Below, piece by piece: positions 1 to 9,556 of a stretch of 64,000 nucleotides of DNA (its first letter is position 1; every line of letters begins with the position of its first letter). The DNA is from an uncultured Pseudoruegeria sp. (lineage in GTDB: Bacteria; Pseudomonadota; Alphaproteobacteria; Rhodobacterales; Rhodobacteraceae). Made by a program: the position numbers and the translations under genes. The notes beneath the pieces are model-generated. The model was not told the origin of the DNA. It worked only from the letters and a program-made list of their open reading frames with translations, and did no database searches. The stretch covers positions 1 through 64,000 of the forward strand of contig CANMJD010000002.1 in the NCBI GenBank assembly GCA_947498155.1, given 5' to 3'.

Positions 1-332
1 AATTTGCCCACCGTCCTGACCACCTCAGCAGCCCATCCAGTGTCCCAACCGCGCCATCAGCGCCGCCGGTGAAGGGGGTTCTAAGGTTACTACAAAGGAG
101 TCGCAACCCAAAAAAACAAAATCAGCAAAGAAAAACACATAAATCACGTAAGCATCTGAAATATAACGGCTTATAGGATGAGAAGCTGCACGTATTTCGC
201 AAAGGGCATCGCAGAAGCACCGCATTCACCCGCCTTTCCGCTGGGGAAGATTGGCTCAAATATGCTGCAGAGCGGCGTTCGGCGATTCACATTGGCATAA
301 ATTGCCCTTTGATGACTCGATTCAGGTTGGAA
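1..332. other. Region without a supported gene
   Basis: About 330 bases before the first clear gene. A 66-codon minus-strand frame (25-225) and a short Lys/Arg-rich plus-strand frame ending near 142 both lack a ribosome binding site and any recognisable domain. No tRNA, terminator or repeat could be identified. The first 130 bases may be the distal flank of a gene that lies outside the window, but nothing in the window proves this. Confidence 0.4.
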
Positions 333-971
333 TCAGGAATCACCGCGGGTGATTTGCGCCCCACCCCAAGGCAAACCAAGGCGCGGGAACCGTAATCTTA
401 CCGCCAACAACAGACAAATAGCGCCGAGATAGAGGATCGGCTCCAACTGCCAGCCCTTAACCAGCATCAGGTAATGCACCCCGCCCGCCAGCACAGCACC
501 ATAGGCCAGTTTGTGCAAAAGCCGCCACCGCATCGCCCCGAGTTTACGGATCGACCAGTTGTTAGAGGTCAGCGCCAGCGGGATCATCAGGAGAAACCCG
601 ACCATACCGATGGTGATATAGGGGCGTTTCAGGATATCGGCCCAGATTTGCGCCAGTATCTGTACATCCAGTACCAGCCAGATCAGCAAATGCAGGAAGA
701 CATAGAAAAAGCCGATCAGGCCCAACGCCCGCCGATACCGGATCAGGTTGATCCGGAAGAACCGGCGAATCGGGGAAATGCAGAGGCTGGCGATCAACAC
801 CTGCAGCCCCCAGAGCCCCATTTGATGTTCCATGGCTTTGACCGGATCAACACCGAGACCGCCGGTCAGCCCGCGATAGAGCAACCATACCGGCGGCAGC
901 GCCGCCAGAAAATAGAGCGGTCCTGCCGGAATGCGGCGGGCCCATCCGTTGATCCTGTCACTCAGCCCCAT
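333..971 (-). CDS. msrQ: MsrQ, heme-binding membrane subunit of periplasmic Met-sulfoxide reductase
   Basis: A 212-residue inner-membrane protein with about six hydrophobic segments (roughly 17-33, 52-70, 83-104, 118-138, 151-170 and 175-193) and histidines inside or beside them (FLHLLIW, LHKLAYG, GGVHYL) suited to heme binding. This is the pattern of the MsrQ (YedZ) ferric-reductase-like family, which passes electrons from the quinol pool to MsrP. It starts one base after the msrP stop (TAA-C-ATG), so the two are co-transcribed and probably translationally coupled. Length is normal for the family. Identification is firm from sequence plus context. Confidence 0.93.
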   Translation of the reverse strand: MGLSDRINGWARRIPAGPLYFLAALPPVWLLYRGLTGGLGVDPVKAMEHQMGLWGLQVLIASLCISPIRRFFRINLIRYRRALGLIGFFYVFLHLLIWLVLDVQILAQIWADILKRPYITIGMVGFLLMIPLALTSNNWSIRKLGAMRWRLLHKLAYGAVLAGGVHYLMLVKGWQLEPILYLGAICLLLAVRLRFPRLGLPWGGAQITRGDS

Positions 972-972
972 G

Positions 973-1905
973 TTAGTAGTTCTTGCTCAGATCCATGCCC
1001 GCATAAAGGTCCATGACCTCTTCGGCATAGCCGTTCATCATCAGCGTGTCCTGCCGTTTGGCAAAGACCCCGCCGCCGACACGCCGTTCAGTGGCCTGCG
1101 ACCAGCGCGGGTGATCTACTTCGGGGTTCACATTTGAATAGAACCCGTATTCGCGCGGCTGGATCATGTTCCAGCTGGTTTGCGGTTCTGTGTCGGTCAG
1201 GGAAATGCGCACAATGGATTTGATCGATTTGAAACCGTATTTCCATGGCACGACCAAACGGATCGGCGCGCCGTTCTGATTGGGCATGGATTCACCATAG
1301 ATCCCCGTCGCCATGATCGTCAGCGGGTGCATGGCCTCATCCAGACGCAGGCCCTCGCGGTAGGGCCATTCGATATAGCCGCGCTTTTGACCACGCATTT
1401 CTTCGGGCCGCACCAAGGTTTCAAAGGACACATATTTTGCACCGGACTGCACACCGACCTTGTTCAAAATCTGGTTCAGCTCAAATCCGACCCATGGGAT
1501 CACCATCGACCAGGCCTCGACACAGCGGAACCGGTAGATACGCTCTTCCATTTGCACGTCGCTAATCAGATCCTCCAGCCCGTAATCGCCGGGCTTATCG
1601 ACCAGCCCGTCAATCTTGATGCTCCACGGATCAGTGGTCAGCGCACTGGCGTAGCGGGCAGGGTCCTCTTTGCCGGTGCCGAATTCATAGAAGTTATTAT
1701 AAGAGGTGATGTCCTCTAGGGTGTTGGGCTCCAGATCGGTGGAATAGGGGCTTGGCACCGTGGCGATGCTGGCGGCAAGCGCGGGGCTTGCGATAGAGCC
1801 CAGCGCTAATGCACCGGCCCCCGCCATCAACTGGCGACGGTTCAGAAAATCCGCCTTTGGCGTCACATCCGACCATTTAAGATCAGTTTTAAATCGATAT
1901 GCCAT
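973..1905 (-). CDS. msrP: MsrP, Tat-exported molybdenum-cofactor methionine sulfoxide reductase
   Basis: A 310-residue catalytic subunit of the periplasmic methionine sulfoxide repair system. It has a twin-arginine signal (NRRQLM, Arg23-Arg24) followed by a hydrophobic stretch and an Ala-rich cleavage site near residue 44, so it should be exported folded with its molybdopterin. The family's Mo-ligating cysteine is Cys128 in YRFRCVEAW, inside the sulfite-oxidase-fold domain that fills the rest of the protein. In the family, MsrP reduces both R- and S-Met-sulfoxides with electrons from MsrQ, encoded directly downstream. Start fits the usual extended N-terminus ahead of the RR motif. Confidence 0.95.
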   Translation of the reverse strand: MAYRFKTDLKWSDVTPKADFLNRRQLMAGAGALALGSIASPALAASIATVPSPYSTDLEPNTLEDITSYNNFYEFGTGKEDPARYASALTTDPWSIKIDGLVDKPGDYGLEDLISDVQMEERIYRFRCVEAWSMVIPWVGFELNQILNKVGVQSGAKYVSFETLVRPEEMRGQKRGYIEWPYREGLRLDEAMHPLTIMATGIYGESMPNQNGAPIRLVVPWKYGFKSIKSIVRISLTDTEPQTSWNMIQPREYGFYSNVNPEVDHPRWSQATERRVGGGVFAKRQDTLMMNGYAEEVMDLYAGMDLSKNY

Positions 1906-2050
1906 CTGGCCCTCCGCATGAATTCGCCGCTACTGTCCTTGATATAGGGCGATTGGGCAAAGACTAACGGGCATTCTCACGAAGATGTTGGTCGGAGTTT
2001 ATCAGCGGGGCCGTTTATGTGATCCCTGAGGGGCATTGTTACAGGCAGCG

Positions 2051-3541
2051 CTACAGTGAACCGCCGTATATTTCGTTCATTGGCCGCGAACTCCCATCGT
2101 TTTGCACAATCCTCACATGCTTTCGGCGCATCTGGCGGGGTTCGGCAACACCAACGGAATGAGCGATTGTCTCGACATCCTTGATCACGCCTTTCGCATA
2201 ATTCGCCACCTTTATGTATTTGTCTTCGACCACCAGACCCTTTTGCAGGCGTGGATCATGCGTGGTGATCCCCGTCGGGCAGGTATTCTTATTACACTTC
2301 ATCGCCTGAATGCAGCCGAGCGAAAACATGAAGCCTCGGGCCGAGACGACAAAATCCGCCCCCGCCGCAATCGCCCACGCCACATCACCGGGATTGACCA
2401 GCTTTCCCGAGGCGATCAGCCGAATGCGATCGCGCAACCCTGCTTCGTTCATCAAGGTCGTCATACGCGGCAGGCTTTCGCGGATCGGCATGCCGACCAG
2501 ATCCATCAACGGCATCGGTGAAGCACCCGTGCCGCCCTCGCCGCCATCAATGGTAATAAAGTCGGGCGCGCAGTCTTCGCCGCGCTCTTTAATCCGCTTT
2601 AACAGGTTCTCAAAAGGTTCCAACGAGCCGACCACGGTTTTAAAGCCAACCGGTTTACCGCTGACATCGCGGATGCGCATGATCATATCCAATAAGCCGT
2701 CGATATCCTCGATATCGACATGGCGGTTCGGGGAAATGCTGGCCTTGCCTTGCGGGATGCCGCGGATTTCGGCGATTTCTGCCGACACTTTGGCCGCAGG
2801 CAGAATGCCGCCTTTGCCGGGTTTGGCCCCCTGCGCCATCTTCAGTTCAAACATTTTGACTTCGGGATGGCTGGCGATTTTGGCAAGCCGCGCTTCGTTT
2901 AGGGTGCCGTCTTCATTACACACCCCGTATTTGGCGGTACCGATCTGGAAAACAATGTCACACCCTCCTTCAAGGTGGAACGGAGACAAGCCGCCTTCTC
3001 CGGTGTTGAGCCAGATACCGGCCTCCGCCGCACCTTTGGACAGCGCCTCAACGGCGGGGCGGGACAGGGCCCCATAGCTCATTCCGGAAATATTAAACAC
3101 CGACGACGCAAGATACGGGGTGCGGGCACCCGCCCCGATCACCATTGGCTCTGTAGCGGCAAACTGGTCATCCAGGGGCGGAAAAGGCGCATTGGCGAAT
3201 ATCGGTGTACCGACATCGGTCAGATTACGGGTTGAGCCGAAAGCGATGGTGTTGCTATCGCCCTTGGCCGCCCGCGCCACCCAATCCCGCTGGGCTCGGT
3301 TGAAAGGCATCTCTTCGCGATCCATGGCAAAGAAATACTGACGAAAGAATTCACCCAATGCGGTGAACAAATGCCGGAAGCGGCCGATCACCGGATAGTT
3401 CCGACGAATGGCATCTCCGGTTTGGGTGCGGTCGATGATGAAAAACGCCACCAACAGGGCGACACAAACCCCAATAACAAAGACAAATCCTAGTGCCAGC
3501 GCCTGCAAGACCGTTGCGGCCCACCCCATAACAGTAAACAT
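2051..3541 (-). CDS. Membrane-anchored glutamate-synthase-type FMN-binding protein
   Basis: A 496-residue protein resembling the synthase (FMN-binding) domain of the large subunit of glutamate synthase. Residues about 8-35 form a transmembrane anchor that GltB lacks. The C-terminal part keeps a C-x5-C-x4-C-P motif (Cys410, Cys416, Cys421), the spacing that holds the 3Fe-4S cluster in glutamate synthase, together with a GGEGGTGASP loop typical of the TIM-barrel flavin site. There is no amidotransferase domain and no GltD partner nearby. The family is widespread in proteobacteria, but its physiological reaction is not established. It is a single gene, with only the unrelated fasciclin genes divergent to it. 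Confidence 0.85.
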   Translation of the reverse strand: MFTVMGWAATVLQALALGFVFVIGVCVALLVAFFIIDRTQTGDAIRRNYPVIGRFRHLFTALGEFFRQYFFAMDREEMPFNRAQRDWVARAAKGDSNTIAFGSTRNLTDVGTPIFANAPFPPLDDQFAATEPMVIGAGARTPYLASSVFNISGMSYGALSRPAVEALSKGAAEAGIWLNTGEGGLSPFHLEGGCDIVFQIGTAKYGVCNEDGTLNEARLAKIASHPEVKMFELKMAQGAKPGKGGILPAAKVSAEIAEIRGIPQGKASISPNRHVDIEDIDGLLDMIMRIRDVSGKPVGFKTVVGSLEPFENLLKRIKERGEDCAPDFITIDGGEGGTGASPMPLMDLVGMPIRESLPRMTTLMNEAGLRDRIRLIASGKLVNPGDVAWAIAAGADFVVSARGFMFSLGCIQAMKCNKNTCPTGITTHDPRLQKGLVVEDKYIKVANYAKGVIKDVETIAHSVGVAEPRQMRRKHVRIVQNDGSSRPMNEIYGGSL

Positions 3542-3799
3542 GCTGCTTCCTCCTCGGTTGGGGCTACCTTAACGAGTATCCAGCGATTGGCATCACAAGT
3601 TTCCGAGAAAATCGCCACCGGATCACGAAAAAAGCGCCGGAATTAATCACAGTTTTTTGAGTTGCCGCCAAAAACCCCCGTGGCTTAGGGCGCAGACCCG
3701 CTCGGGCAAGGGCCTTTTTGTGAAATCTACACTCATCCAACTTCGAAACGCCGCCGTAACCCCTTCATTGCTCACGACCAAACCCAAACGGAGGAACTC

Positions 3800-4282
3800 A
3801 TGTTTCGTAGAACTTTTATCGCCCTGACTGCCGCAACCGCCCTTGCCGCCCCAGCTTTTGCTGATGGCCATAGCAAAGACATCGTGGATACCGCAGTCGG
3901 CGCGGGCAGCTTCACCACATTAGTCGCAGCCGTGCAGGCCGCTGATCTGGTCGACACGCTGAAAGGCGAAGGTCCCTTCACTGTTTTCGCTCCAACGGAT
4001 GATGCCTTTGCAGCGCTTCCCGAGGGCACAGTTGAAACCCTGCTGCTGCCAGAGAACAAAGACCAGCTGGTCGCGATCCTGACCTACCATGTTGTGCCCG
4101 GCAAAGTGATGTCCGGCGACATTGCAGGCAAAAAGATGGATGTCAAAACAGTGAATGGCGGCATGGCCATGGTGGATGCCATGTCCGGCGTGACCATTGA
4201 TGGCGCTACCGTTGTGCAGGCCGACATCGAGGCCAGCAATGGTGTGATCCACGTCATCGATGCGGTGATTTTGCCGAAATAA
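3800..4282 (+). CDS. Secreted fasciclin-domain protein
   Basis: A 160-residue protein with a cleavable signal peptide (positive MFRR start, hydrophobic core, A-F-A site near residue 21) and one fasciclin (FAS1) domain filling the mature part. FAS1 hallmarks are visible: the [10 protein letters not shown] block near residue 60 and the [13 protein letters not shown] ending. FAS1 proteins act in adhesion or cell-surface interaction; the bacterial role here is unknown. A strong GGAGG site lies just upstream. It is followed 66 bases later by a second FAS1 gene whose product is closely similar, indicating tandem duplication. Confidence 0.9.
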   Translation: MFRRTFIALTAATALAAPAFADGHSKDIVDTAVGAGSFTTLVAAVQAADLVDTLKGEGPFTVFAPTDDAFAALPEGTVETLLLPENKDQLVAILTYHVVPGKVMSGDIAGKKMDVKTVNGGMAMVDAMSGVTIDGATVVQADIEASNGVIHVIDAVILPK

Positions 4283-4348
4283 CCAAAAGCAGTCGGGTGG
4301 GGTCATTCCCACCCGTTCTTTCTGCACGAATGAATAAGGAATACTTCC

Positions 4349-4837
4349 ATGAACCGTCGTTTTGCCCTTAAGGGATTGATCGCTGCTGGTGTTGTTGCCA
4401 CTGTATCAGCTTGCGCCACTTCGTCCTCCACCCCAGATATCGTCGACATTGCCGCTGGCAATGATGACTTCTCGACGCTCGTGGCCGCAGTTGGCGCTGC
4501 CGGTCTTGCAGATACTCTGAAAGGGGATGGTCCTTTCACAGTCTTTGCCCCCACCAATGCCGCCTTTGACGCCCTGCCCGCAGGGACGGTTGAAACCCTG
4601 TTGAAACCTGAAAACAAAGACCAGCTGATAGCGGTTCTGACCTATCACGTAGTGTCGGGCAATTATCCGGCCTCTGCGCTGGCTGGAAAGCGCGGCAGTC
4701 TGCCCACCGTCAATGGGGAAAGCCTCCACATCGATGGCCGGAACGGAGTCAAAATCGATTCATCAAACGTGACGACCGCAGATATCGCAGCCAGCAACGG
4801 CACCATCCATGTGATCGACAAGGTGCTGCTGCCCTAA
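4349..4837 (+). CDS. Fasciclin-domain lipoprotein
   Basis: A 162-residue paralogue of the preceding gene. The N-terminus MNRRFALKG followed by a hydrophobic stretch and the lipobox VSAC (Cys near residue 22) predicts a lipoprotein. The Arg-Arg pair could also suggest Tat export, but the motif is incomplete. The FAS1 domain carries the [10 protein letters not shown] block and ends with [13 protein letters not shown]. Blocks such as LKPENKDQL and LTYHVV are shared with the upstream gene, so duplication followed by a change in localisation (soluble versus membrane-tethered) is likely. A strong intrinsic terminator follows. Confidence 0.88.
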   Translation: MNRRFALKGLIAAGVVATVSACATSSSTPDIVDIAAGNDDFSTLVAAVGAAGLADTLKGDGPFTVFAPTNAAFDALPAGTVETLLKPENKDQLIAVLTYHVVSGNYPASALAGKRGSLPTVNGESLHIDGRNGVKIDSSNVTTADIAASNGTIHVIDKVLLP

Positions 4838-4908
4838 TAGACCATTTGCCTTGTTACAGAAATCGGTCCTGTTGCTCTATCCCCTACCCATCCCGAGCGC
4901 AGGACTGC

Positions 4909-4941
4909 GGCCCGCTCTTTCCTGAGGAGCGGGCCTTTTTT
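4909..4941 (+). terminator. Intrinsic terminator after the fasciclin pair
   Basis: A perfect 9-bp stem (GGCCCGCTC at 4909-4917 with GAGCGGGCC at 4927-4935), a 9-base loop, then six T residues. It ends plus-strand transcription and overlaps the stop codon of the convergent HAD gene. Confidence 0.85.
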
Positions 4942-5590
4942 ATAGGCCCAGCAAGGCGGGTAGTGCAGCCATATCGGCAAACAACACGTCAGCAATTGGC
5001 GCAAGCTTTGCCGGCGGGGTTTCGCGGGTGAACCCGTAACAACGCATTCCTGCGGCCTGTGCTGCCTTTGCACCGGCGGGGCTGTCTTCGATAACGGCGG
5101 TATGCTCAGGGCTGACACCCATTTTCCGGGCGATCATCAGATAGACATCCGGTGCGGGCTTGGGCCGACCGCTATCCTGTGCGGAATACCGGCGCCCCTG
5201 AAAGCGGCCCGCCAAACCGGTCCGCCCCAAAGTCACATCCATTTTCGCAAGCCGCCCGTTGGAGCCGATCGCATAGGGAATAGCCGCCTGATCCAGCGTA
5301 TCCAAAACTGTTTGAATACCAGGCACCGCTTCGACAGTTTCGGCCAGATGCGCATAAAGGATCGTGTAGAAATCCTCTACCCAGCCGTCGGGCAGCCGTG
5401 CCCCCAATTTCCGTGCCTCTGCCATCACCCCTGACATCGTACCGCCGATAAACAGATCGGTAATCTCTTCAACCGGTAAGTCCAACCCATGGCTGGCTAA
5501 ATTATCGCGCAGGATGATCTGGGTCGGGCCTTCGCTATCAACCACAACGCCATCGCAGTCAAAAATCACCAGTTTTGGTGGCAGGGTCAT
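4940..5590 (-). CDS. HAD-superfamily phosphatase (subfamily IA)
   Basis: A 216-residue haloacid-dehalogenase-type hydrolase. Motif I is FDCDGVVVD (nucleophile Asp11, acid/base Asp13), motif II is IGSNG, motif III is the Lys in GRPKPAP, and motif IV is VIEDS. An alpha-helical cap lies between motifs I and II (about residues 20-85). This is the phosphoglycolate phosphatase / beta-phosphoglucomutase / sugar-phosphatase branch; the substrate cannot be read from sequence. The start at 5590 is chosen over an upstream in-frame ATG at 5644 because an AAAGGAA site sits 6-7 bases before it and the upstream extension has no family counterpart. Confidence 0.87.
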   Translation of the reverse strand: MTLPPKLVIFDCDGVVVDSEGPTQIILRDNLASHGLDLPVEEITDLFIGGTMSGVMAEARKLGARLPDGWVEDFYTILYAHLAETVEAVPGIQTVLDTLDQAAIPYAIGSNGRLAKMDVTLGRTGLAGRFQGRRYSAQDSGRPKPAPDVYLMIARKMGVSPEHTAVIEDSPAGAKAAQAAGMRCYGFTRETPPAKLAPIADVLFADMAALPALLGL

Positions 5591-5644
5591 CGAATTTCCT
5601 TTCAGGCAGCGTGCACAACCCGATAGATCACAGATGCCACCCAT

Positions 5645-5671
5645 AAAAAAGGCCGGGAATGTACCCCGGCC
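5645..5671 (-). terminator. Intrinsic terminator after clpB
   Basis: A 7-bp GC stem (GGCCGGG at 5651-5657 with CCCGGCC at 5665-5671), followed on the minus strand by six T residues (5650-5645). It separates clpB from the downstream HAD gene. Confidence 0.85.
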
Positions 5672-5695
5672 TTTTGCATTCTTTCTGGTGGCACT

Positions 5696-8311
5696 TTAGT
5701 GCACAACGGCTTCTTCCGGTGGTGTCTGGTTGCTGGGCGCGATGCGATCGCCAACAATCAGCCCGTCTGCACCTGCGGAAACCGGAATGGTCGAACCGTC
5801 AAGCACATCCCCCGCCAGCAGCATTTCAGCCAGTGGATCCTGCAGATGACGCTGGATCACCCGTTTCAGAGGCCGTGCGCCAAACACCGGATCATAGCCT
5901 TCATCGGCGAGCCATTTGCGGGCAGCATCATCCAACGACAAGGTGATGTTGCGCCGCGCAAGACGTTTGTCCAACAGACCCAACTGGATATCGACGATAC
6001 CCGCCATGTCATCCCGCGCCAGTCGGTCAAAAATGATGGTCTCATCCAGACGGTTCAGGAACTCGGGGCGGAAATGCGCCCGCACCGCATCCATCACATC
6101 GCGTTTGGCATCCGAACTGTCCGACCCTTCGGGCAACATCGACAGGGCTTGCGCTCCAAGGTTGGAGGTTAAGATGATCAGGGTTTGCTTAAAGTCCACA
6201 GTACGGCCCTGACCATCGGTCAGCACCCCGTCATCCAACACCTGCAACAGGATGTTAAAGACGTCCGGATGGGCTTTTTCCACCTCGTCAAACAGAACCA
6301 CCTGATAGGGGCGCCGGCGGACAGCTTCAGTCAGCACACCGCCTTCGTCATAACCGACATAACCCGGAGGTGCACCGATCAGACGGGACACGGCGTGTTT
6401 CTCCATGAATTCACTCATGTCGATCCGTACCATGGCGCTGTCATCATCAAACAAGAAGTCGGCGACTGCCTTTGTCAGCTCGGTTTTCCCGACGCCGGTT
6501 GGCCCAAGAAACAGGAAGCTGCCCAAGGGGCGGGCTTCGTCGTTCAGGCCAGCGCGCGCGCGGCGCACTGCATTGGACACAGCCGTCACCGCCTGTTTCT
6601 GACCAATCACCCGCTTGCCAAGGCTTTCTTCCATGCGCAGCAGTTTTTCGCGGTCGCCTTCCAGCATTTTGCTGGTCGGGATACCGGTCCAACGCTCCAC
6701 CACCGAAGCAATCTGCTCGGGGCGCACGGCTTCGGACACCATGACAGCATCTTCCAGCCCTTCGGCCTCGGATACTTGCTTTTCAAGTTCTGGGATAACG
6801 CCATAGGACAGCTCTCCGGCCTTGGCCAGATTGCCTTCGCGTTTGGCGATATCCAACTCGGCCCGCGCACGGTCCAGCTGTTCCTTGATGTCGCGGGCAC
6901 TGGCGAGCTTATCACGTTCCGCCTGCCATTGCGCCGTCATCCCCGACGATTTTTCCTGCAGCTCGGAAAGTTCTTTCTCCAGCTTCTGCAAGCGGTCCTT
7001 GGAGGCAGAGTCATCCTCTTGCTTCAGGGCTTCGGCCTCAATCTGCTTTTGCAGGATTTCACGATCCAACGCGTCGAGTTCTTCGGGTTTGGAGTCGACT
7101 TCCATCCGCAAGCGGCTGGCAGCTTCGTCCACCAAGTCGATGGCCTTATCCGGCAGGAAGCGGTCGGTGATATAGCGGTGCGACAGGGTTGCCGCCGCCA
7201 CAAGGGCCGTGTCACTGATCCGAACCCCGTGGTGAAGTTCGTATTTTTCCTTGATGCCGCGCAGGATGCTGACGGTGTCCTCAACGGTAGGTTCATCGAC
7301 CACAAGCGGCTGAAACCGCCGCGCAAGGGCTGCGTCTTTTTCCACATATTTGCGGTATTCATCCAGAGTCGTCGCGCCAACACAGTGCAATTCGCCCCGC
7401 GCCAAAGCAGGTTTGATCAGGTTGGCCGCATCCATCGCGCCGTCGGTTTTACCCGCGCCGACAAGTTGATGCATTTCGTCAATGAACAACACGATCTCAC
7501 CTGCGGCGTCCGTCACCTCGTTCAGGACCGCTTTCAGGCGTTCTTCGAATTCACCACGGTATTTTGCACCGGCCACAAGCGCCCCCATGTCCAGAGACAT
7601 CAAGCGTTTGTTGCGCAGGGATTCAGGCACGTCACCATTAACAATCCGCAAGGCCAAGCCTTCGGCAATCGCGGTTTTACCGACGCCGGGTTCCCCGATC
7701 AGCACGGGGTTGTTCTTGGTGCGGCGCGACAAAACCTGCATGGCACGGCGGATTTCCTCGTCCCGACCAATAATCGGGTCAATTTTACCGGCCTTGGCCG
7801 CCGCCGTCAGATCGCGCGCGTATTTCTTTAGCGCATCATAGCTTTCTTCAGCGCTCGCACTGTCGGCGGTGCGCCCCTTGCGCACATCATTGATGGCAGC
7901 ATTCAGGTTCATCGCGGTGACAGCACCGGCATCCAGCGCATCTTTGGCCTTGGATTTTACCACGGCAAGGGCGGTCAAAATGCGTTCCACCGTGACAAAG
8001 CTGTCGCCGGCTTTTTTGGCAATCTTTTCGGCCTCTGACAGGACTTTACCGGTCTGACTATCAAGATAGACCTGACCCGCGTCACCGGTCACTTTGGGCA
8101 TTTTGGCAAGGGTCGCGTCCAATGCTTCGAGCACGCGATCCGGCGCACCACCCGATGCTTTGATCAGGTTGCTGGCGAGTCCTTGCTCGTCATCCATGAG
8201 GGCTTTGAGTATATGTTCGGGGGCCAGACGTTGGTGGCTTTCCCGCATAGCGATCGTTTGCGCGGCCTGAATAAAACCGCGTGACCGCTCTGTGAACTGT
8301 TCAAGGTTCAT
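5696..8311 (-). CDS. clpB: ClpB disaggregase chaperone
   Basis: About 871 residues, the full length of ClpB. In order: an N-terminal Clp repeat domain, a first AAA+ module with Walker A GEPGVGKT and the [12 protein letters not shown] Walker B region, a middle coiled-coil region (about 400-530, rich in Lys/Glu/Gln), and a second AAA+ module with GPTGVGKT and [13 protein letters not shown]. ClpB works with DnaK to rescue aggregated proteins after heat stress. The start at 8311 is preferred to an ATG two codons earlier (8317) because AAGGAG then lies at a workable 7-base distance. A heat-shock-like promoter lies upstream and a terminator downstream. Confidence 0.97.
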   Translation of the reverse strand: MNLEQFTERSRGFIQAAQTIAMRESHQRLAPEHILKALMDDEQGLASNLIKASGGAPDRVLEALDATLAKMPKVTGDAGQVYLDSQTGKVLSEAEKIAKKAGDSFVTVERILTALAVVKSKAKDALDAGAVTAMNLNAAINDVRKGRTADSASAEESYDALKKYARDLTAAAKAGKIDPIIGRDEEIRRAMQVLSRRTKNNPVLIGEPGVGKTAIAEGLALRIVNGDVPESLRNKRLMSLDMGALVAGAKYRGEFEERLKAVLNEVTDAAGEIVLFIDEMHQLVGAGKTDGAMDAANLIKPALARGELHCVGATTLDEYRKYVEKDAALARRFQPLVVDEPTVEDTVSILRGIKEKYELHHGVRISDTALVAAATLSHRYITDRFLPDKAIDLVDEAASRLRMEVDSKPEELDALDREILQKQIEAEALKQEDDSASKDRLQKLEKELSELQEKSSGMTAQWQAERDKLASARDIKEQLDRARAELDIAKREGNLAKAGELSYGVIPELEKQVSEAEGLEDAVMVSEAVRPEQIASVVERWTGIPTSKMLEGDREKLLRMEESLGKRVIGQKQAVTAVSNAVRRARAGLNDEARPLGSFLFLGPTGVGKTELTKAVADFLFDDDSAMVRIDMSEFMEKHAVSRLIGAPPGYVGYDEGGVLTEAVRRRPYQVVLFDEVEKAHPDVFNILLQVLDDGVLTDGQGRTVDFKQTLIILTSNLGAQALSMLPEGSDSSDAKRDVMDAVRAHFRPEFLNRLDETIIFDRLARDDMAGIVDIQLGLLDKRLARRNITLSLDDAARKWLADEGYDPVFGARPLKRVIQRHLQDPLAEMLLAGDVLDGSTIPVSAGADGLIVGDRIAPSNQTPPEEAVVH

Positions 8312-8384
8312 GAGCATTCTCCTTTGTAAAGCGTCCCGAATGTGTTCCGCCCTGCTTTAGGCACGGGTGTCTGGGACCTTGTCT

Positions 8385-8416
8385 TAGATGTGGTTACAAC
8401 GCCTTGAGAGTTCAAG
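8385..8416 (-). promoter_or_regulatory. Candidate heat-shock (RpoH) promoter of clpB
   Basis: On the minus strand a CTTGAA box (8416-8411) is followed after 17 bases by CCACATCTA (8393-8385), which resembles the sigma-32 pattern (CTTGAA, then C-rich CAT-T). It lies about 75 bases before the clpB start. Heat control of clpB is known generally; the assignment of this site is inferred from the pattern alone. Confidence 0.45.
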
Positions 8417-8517
8417 TGTCGCCTCACATGTGCGGCAACATTCCTTTTATTCACCTTTTCTTCCCCTGATCGGACCCCCTATTTTTGAAGACGTGTTGTT
8501 GAGTGAAAAGGCGTTTA

Positions 8518-8814
8518 ATGAGTATCCGGTCCTTCGAAATTTGTGCTTATCCAGAAACCGGCTCTGCCGGAGCCATAGGCGGTCATGCGATCCTGACCCT
8601 GATTGATCCAAAAACAGGGCAGGAAAGCACCCTGCATCTAAAAGTAAACGCCGCCGACGGCGCTTCTTTGGACGCTGAATCCTGTCAGCGCCTGTTACAA
8701 GAAGATGCCTTGCGTCAACTCCGGCGCATGCCGGAATACCGGCGGCACGTTTCGGTGCATAGCCAAGCAAAACAGAGCCTGCCCATGCAGGAACGGCAAG
8801 GCAATTCAGGTTGA
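8518..8814 (+). CDS. Small conserved-type hypothetical protein
   Basis: A 98-residue soluble protein, divergent from clpB and 52 bases upstream of pyrF. I do not recognise a domain. The first half (about 1-45) looks like an ordered beta-rich segment, while the last 30 residues are Arg/Gln-rich. The ATG at 8518 has an AAAAGG site 7 bases upstream; a GTG at 8503 in the same frame is the alternative. Codon use matches neighbouring genes, so it is probably real. Co-transcription with pyrF is possible, but this gives no functional hint. Confidence 0.6.
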   Translation: MSIRSFEICAYPETGSAGAIGGHAILTLIDPKTGQESTLHLKVNAADGASLDAESCQRLLQEDALRQLRRMPEYRRHVSVHSQAKQSLPMQERQGNSG

Positions 8815-8866
8815 CCCTGAGACCATATCGGCACATACCAAGCGCACCCCAATCAGGAGCTTTCCC

Positions 8867-9556
8867 ATGTCAGATGATCGCCTAATTGTTGCTCTGGATG
8901 TGCCAAATGCTTTGGCTGGTTTAAACCTTGTTGAACAACTGGGCGACGACGTCAGTTTTTACAAAATCGGACTGGGAATGCTTACCGGCGGCGGGCTGGC
9001 CTTGGCCAATGAGCTGAAGCAGGAACAGGGCAAAAAGATCTTTCTGGATATGAAGCTGTTTGACATCGGCGCCACGGTTGAATCCGCCGTGCGCGGGCTG
9101 TCGCAGTTCGATCTGGATTTCCTGACGGTACATGGCGATCCCTATGTGGTGCGCGCCGCCCAAGAGGGCAAAGGCGGTACGGATCTGAAAATTCTGGCGG
9201 TGACCATCCTGACCTCACTGGATCGGGCGGACCTGAACGCTGCATTGATCAAAGACGGCGCTATTCAGGATCTGGTTTTGGAGCGGGCGGCAAATGCGTT
9301 TGACGCCGGTGCCGACGGGATCATCGCCTCTCCACAAGAGGCCGCATTGATCCGCGCCCTACCCGAGGCCAATGGCAAATTGATCGTGACACCCGGTGTG
9401 CGCCCGGCTGGGGCAGCATTAGGCGATCAGAAGCGCGTGGCCACTCCTGCGCAGGCGATTGCCGACGGGGTCGATCATATTGTTGTCGGGCGTCCCGTCT
9501 GGCAGGCCGAGAACCCCAAAGCCGCGGCGCAGGCCATTCTAGCCGAACTCGGCTAG
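8867..9556 (+). CDS. pyrF: Orotidine 5'-phosphate decarboxylase
   Basis: A 229-residue enzyme that catalyses the last step of de novo UMP synthesis. The catalytic D-x-K-x-x-D signature is present as DMKLFD (Asp61, Lys63, Asp66), with Asp11 in ALDVP and Lys33 in FYKIG completing the active site. The phosphate-binding end of the barrel is seen in TPGVRPAG and VVGRPV near the C-terminus. Start at 8867 has an AGGAG site 7 bases upstream; the longer upstream frame is not needed. Length is normal for the bacterial family. Confidence 0.95.
   Translation: MSDDRLIVALDVPNALAGLNLVEQLGDDVSFYKIGLGMLTGGGLALANELKQEQGKKIFLDMKLFDIGATVESAVRGLSQFDLDFLTVHGDPYVVRAAQEGKGGTDLKILAVTILTSLDRADLNAALIKDGAIQDLVLERAANAFDAGADGIIASPQEAALIRALPEANGKLIVTPGVRPAGAALGDQKRVATPAQAIADGVDHIVVGRPVWQAENPKAAAQAILAELG

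Noticed and set aside
25-225. A 66-codon minus-strand frame
   Set aside because: No family, no ribosome binding site and unusual composition; treated as non-coding.
6185-7831. A 548-codon open frame antisense to clpB
   Set aside because: It mirrors clpB codon structure, has no domain or ribosome binding site, and clpB itself is certain. Long antisense frames are common in GC-rich coding DNA.
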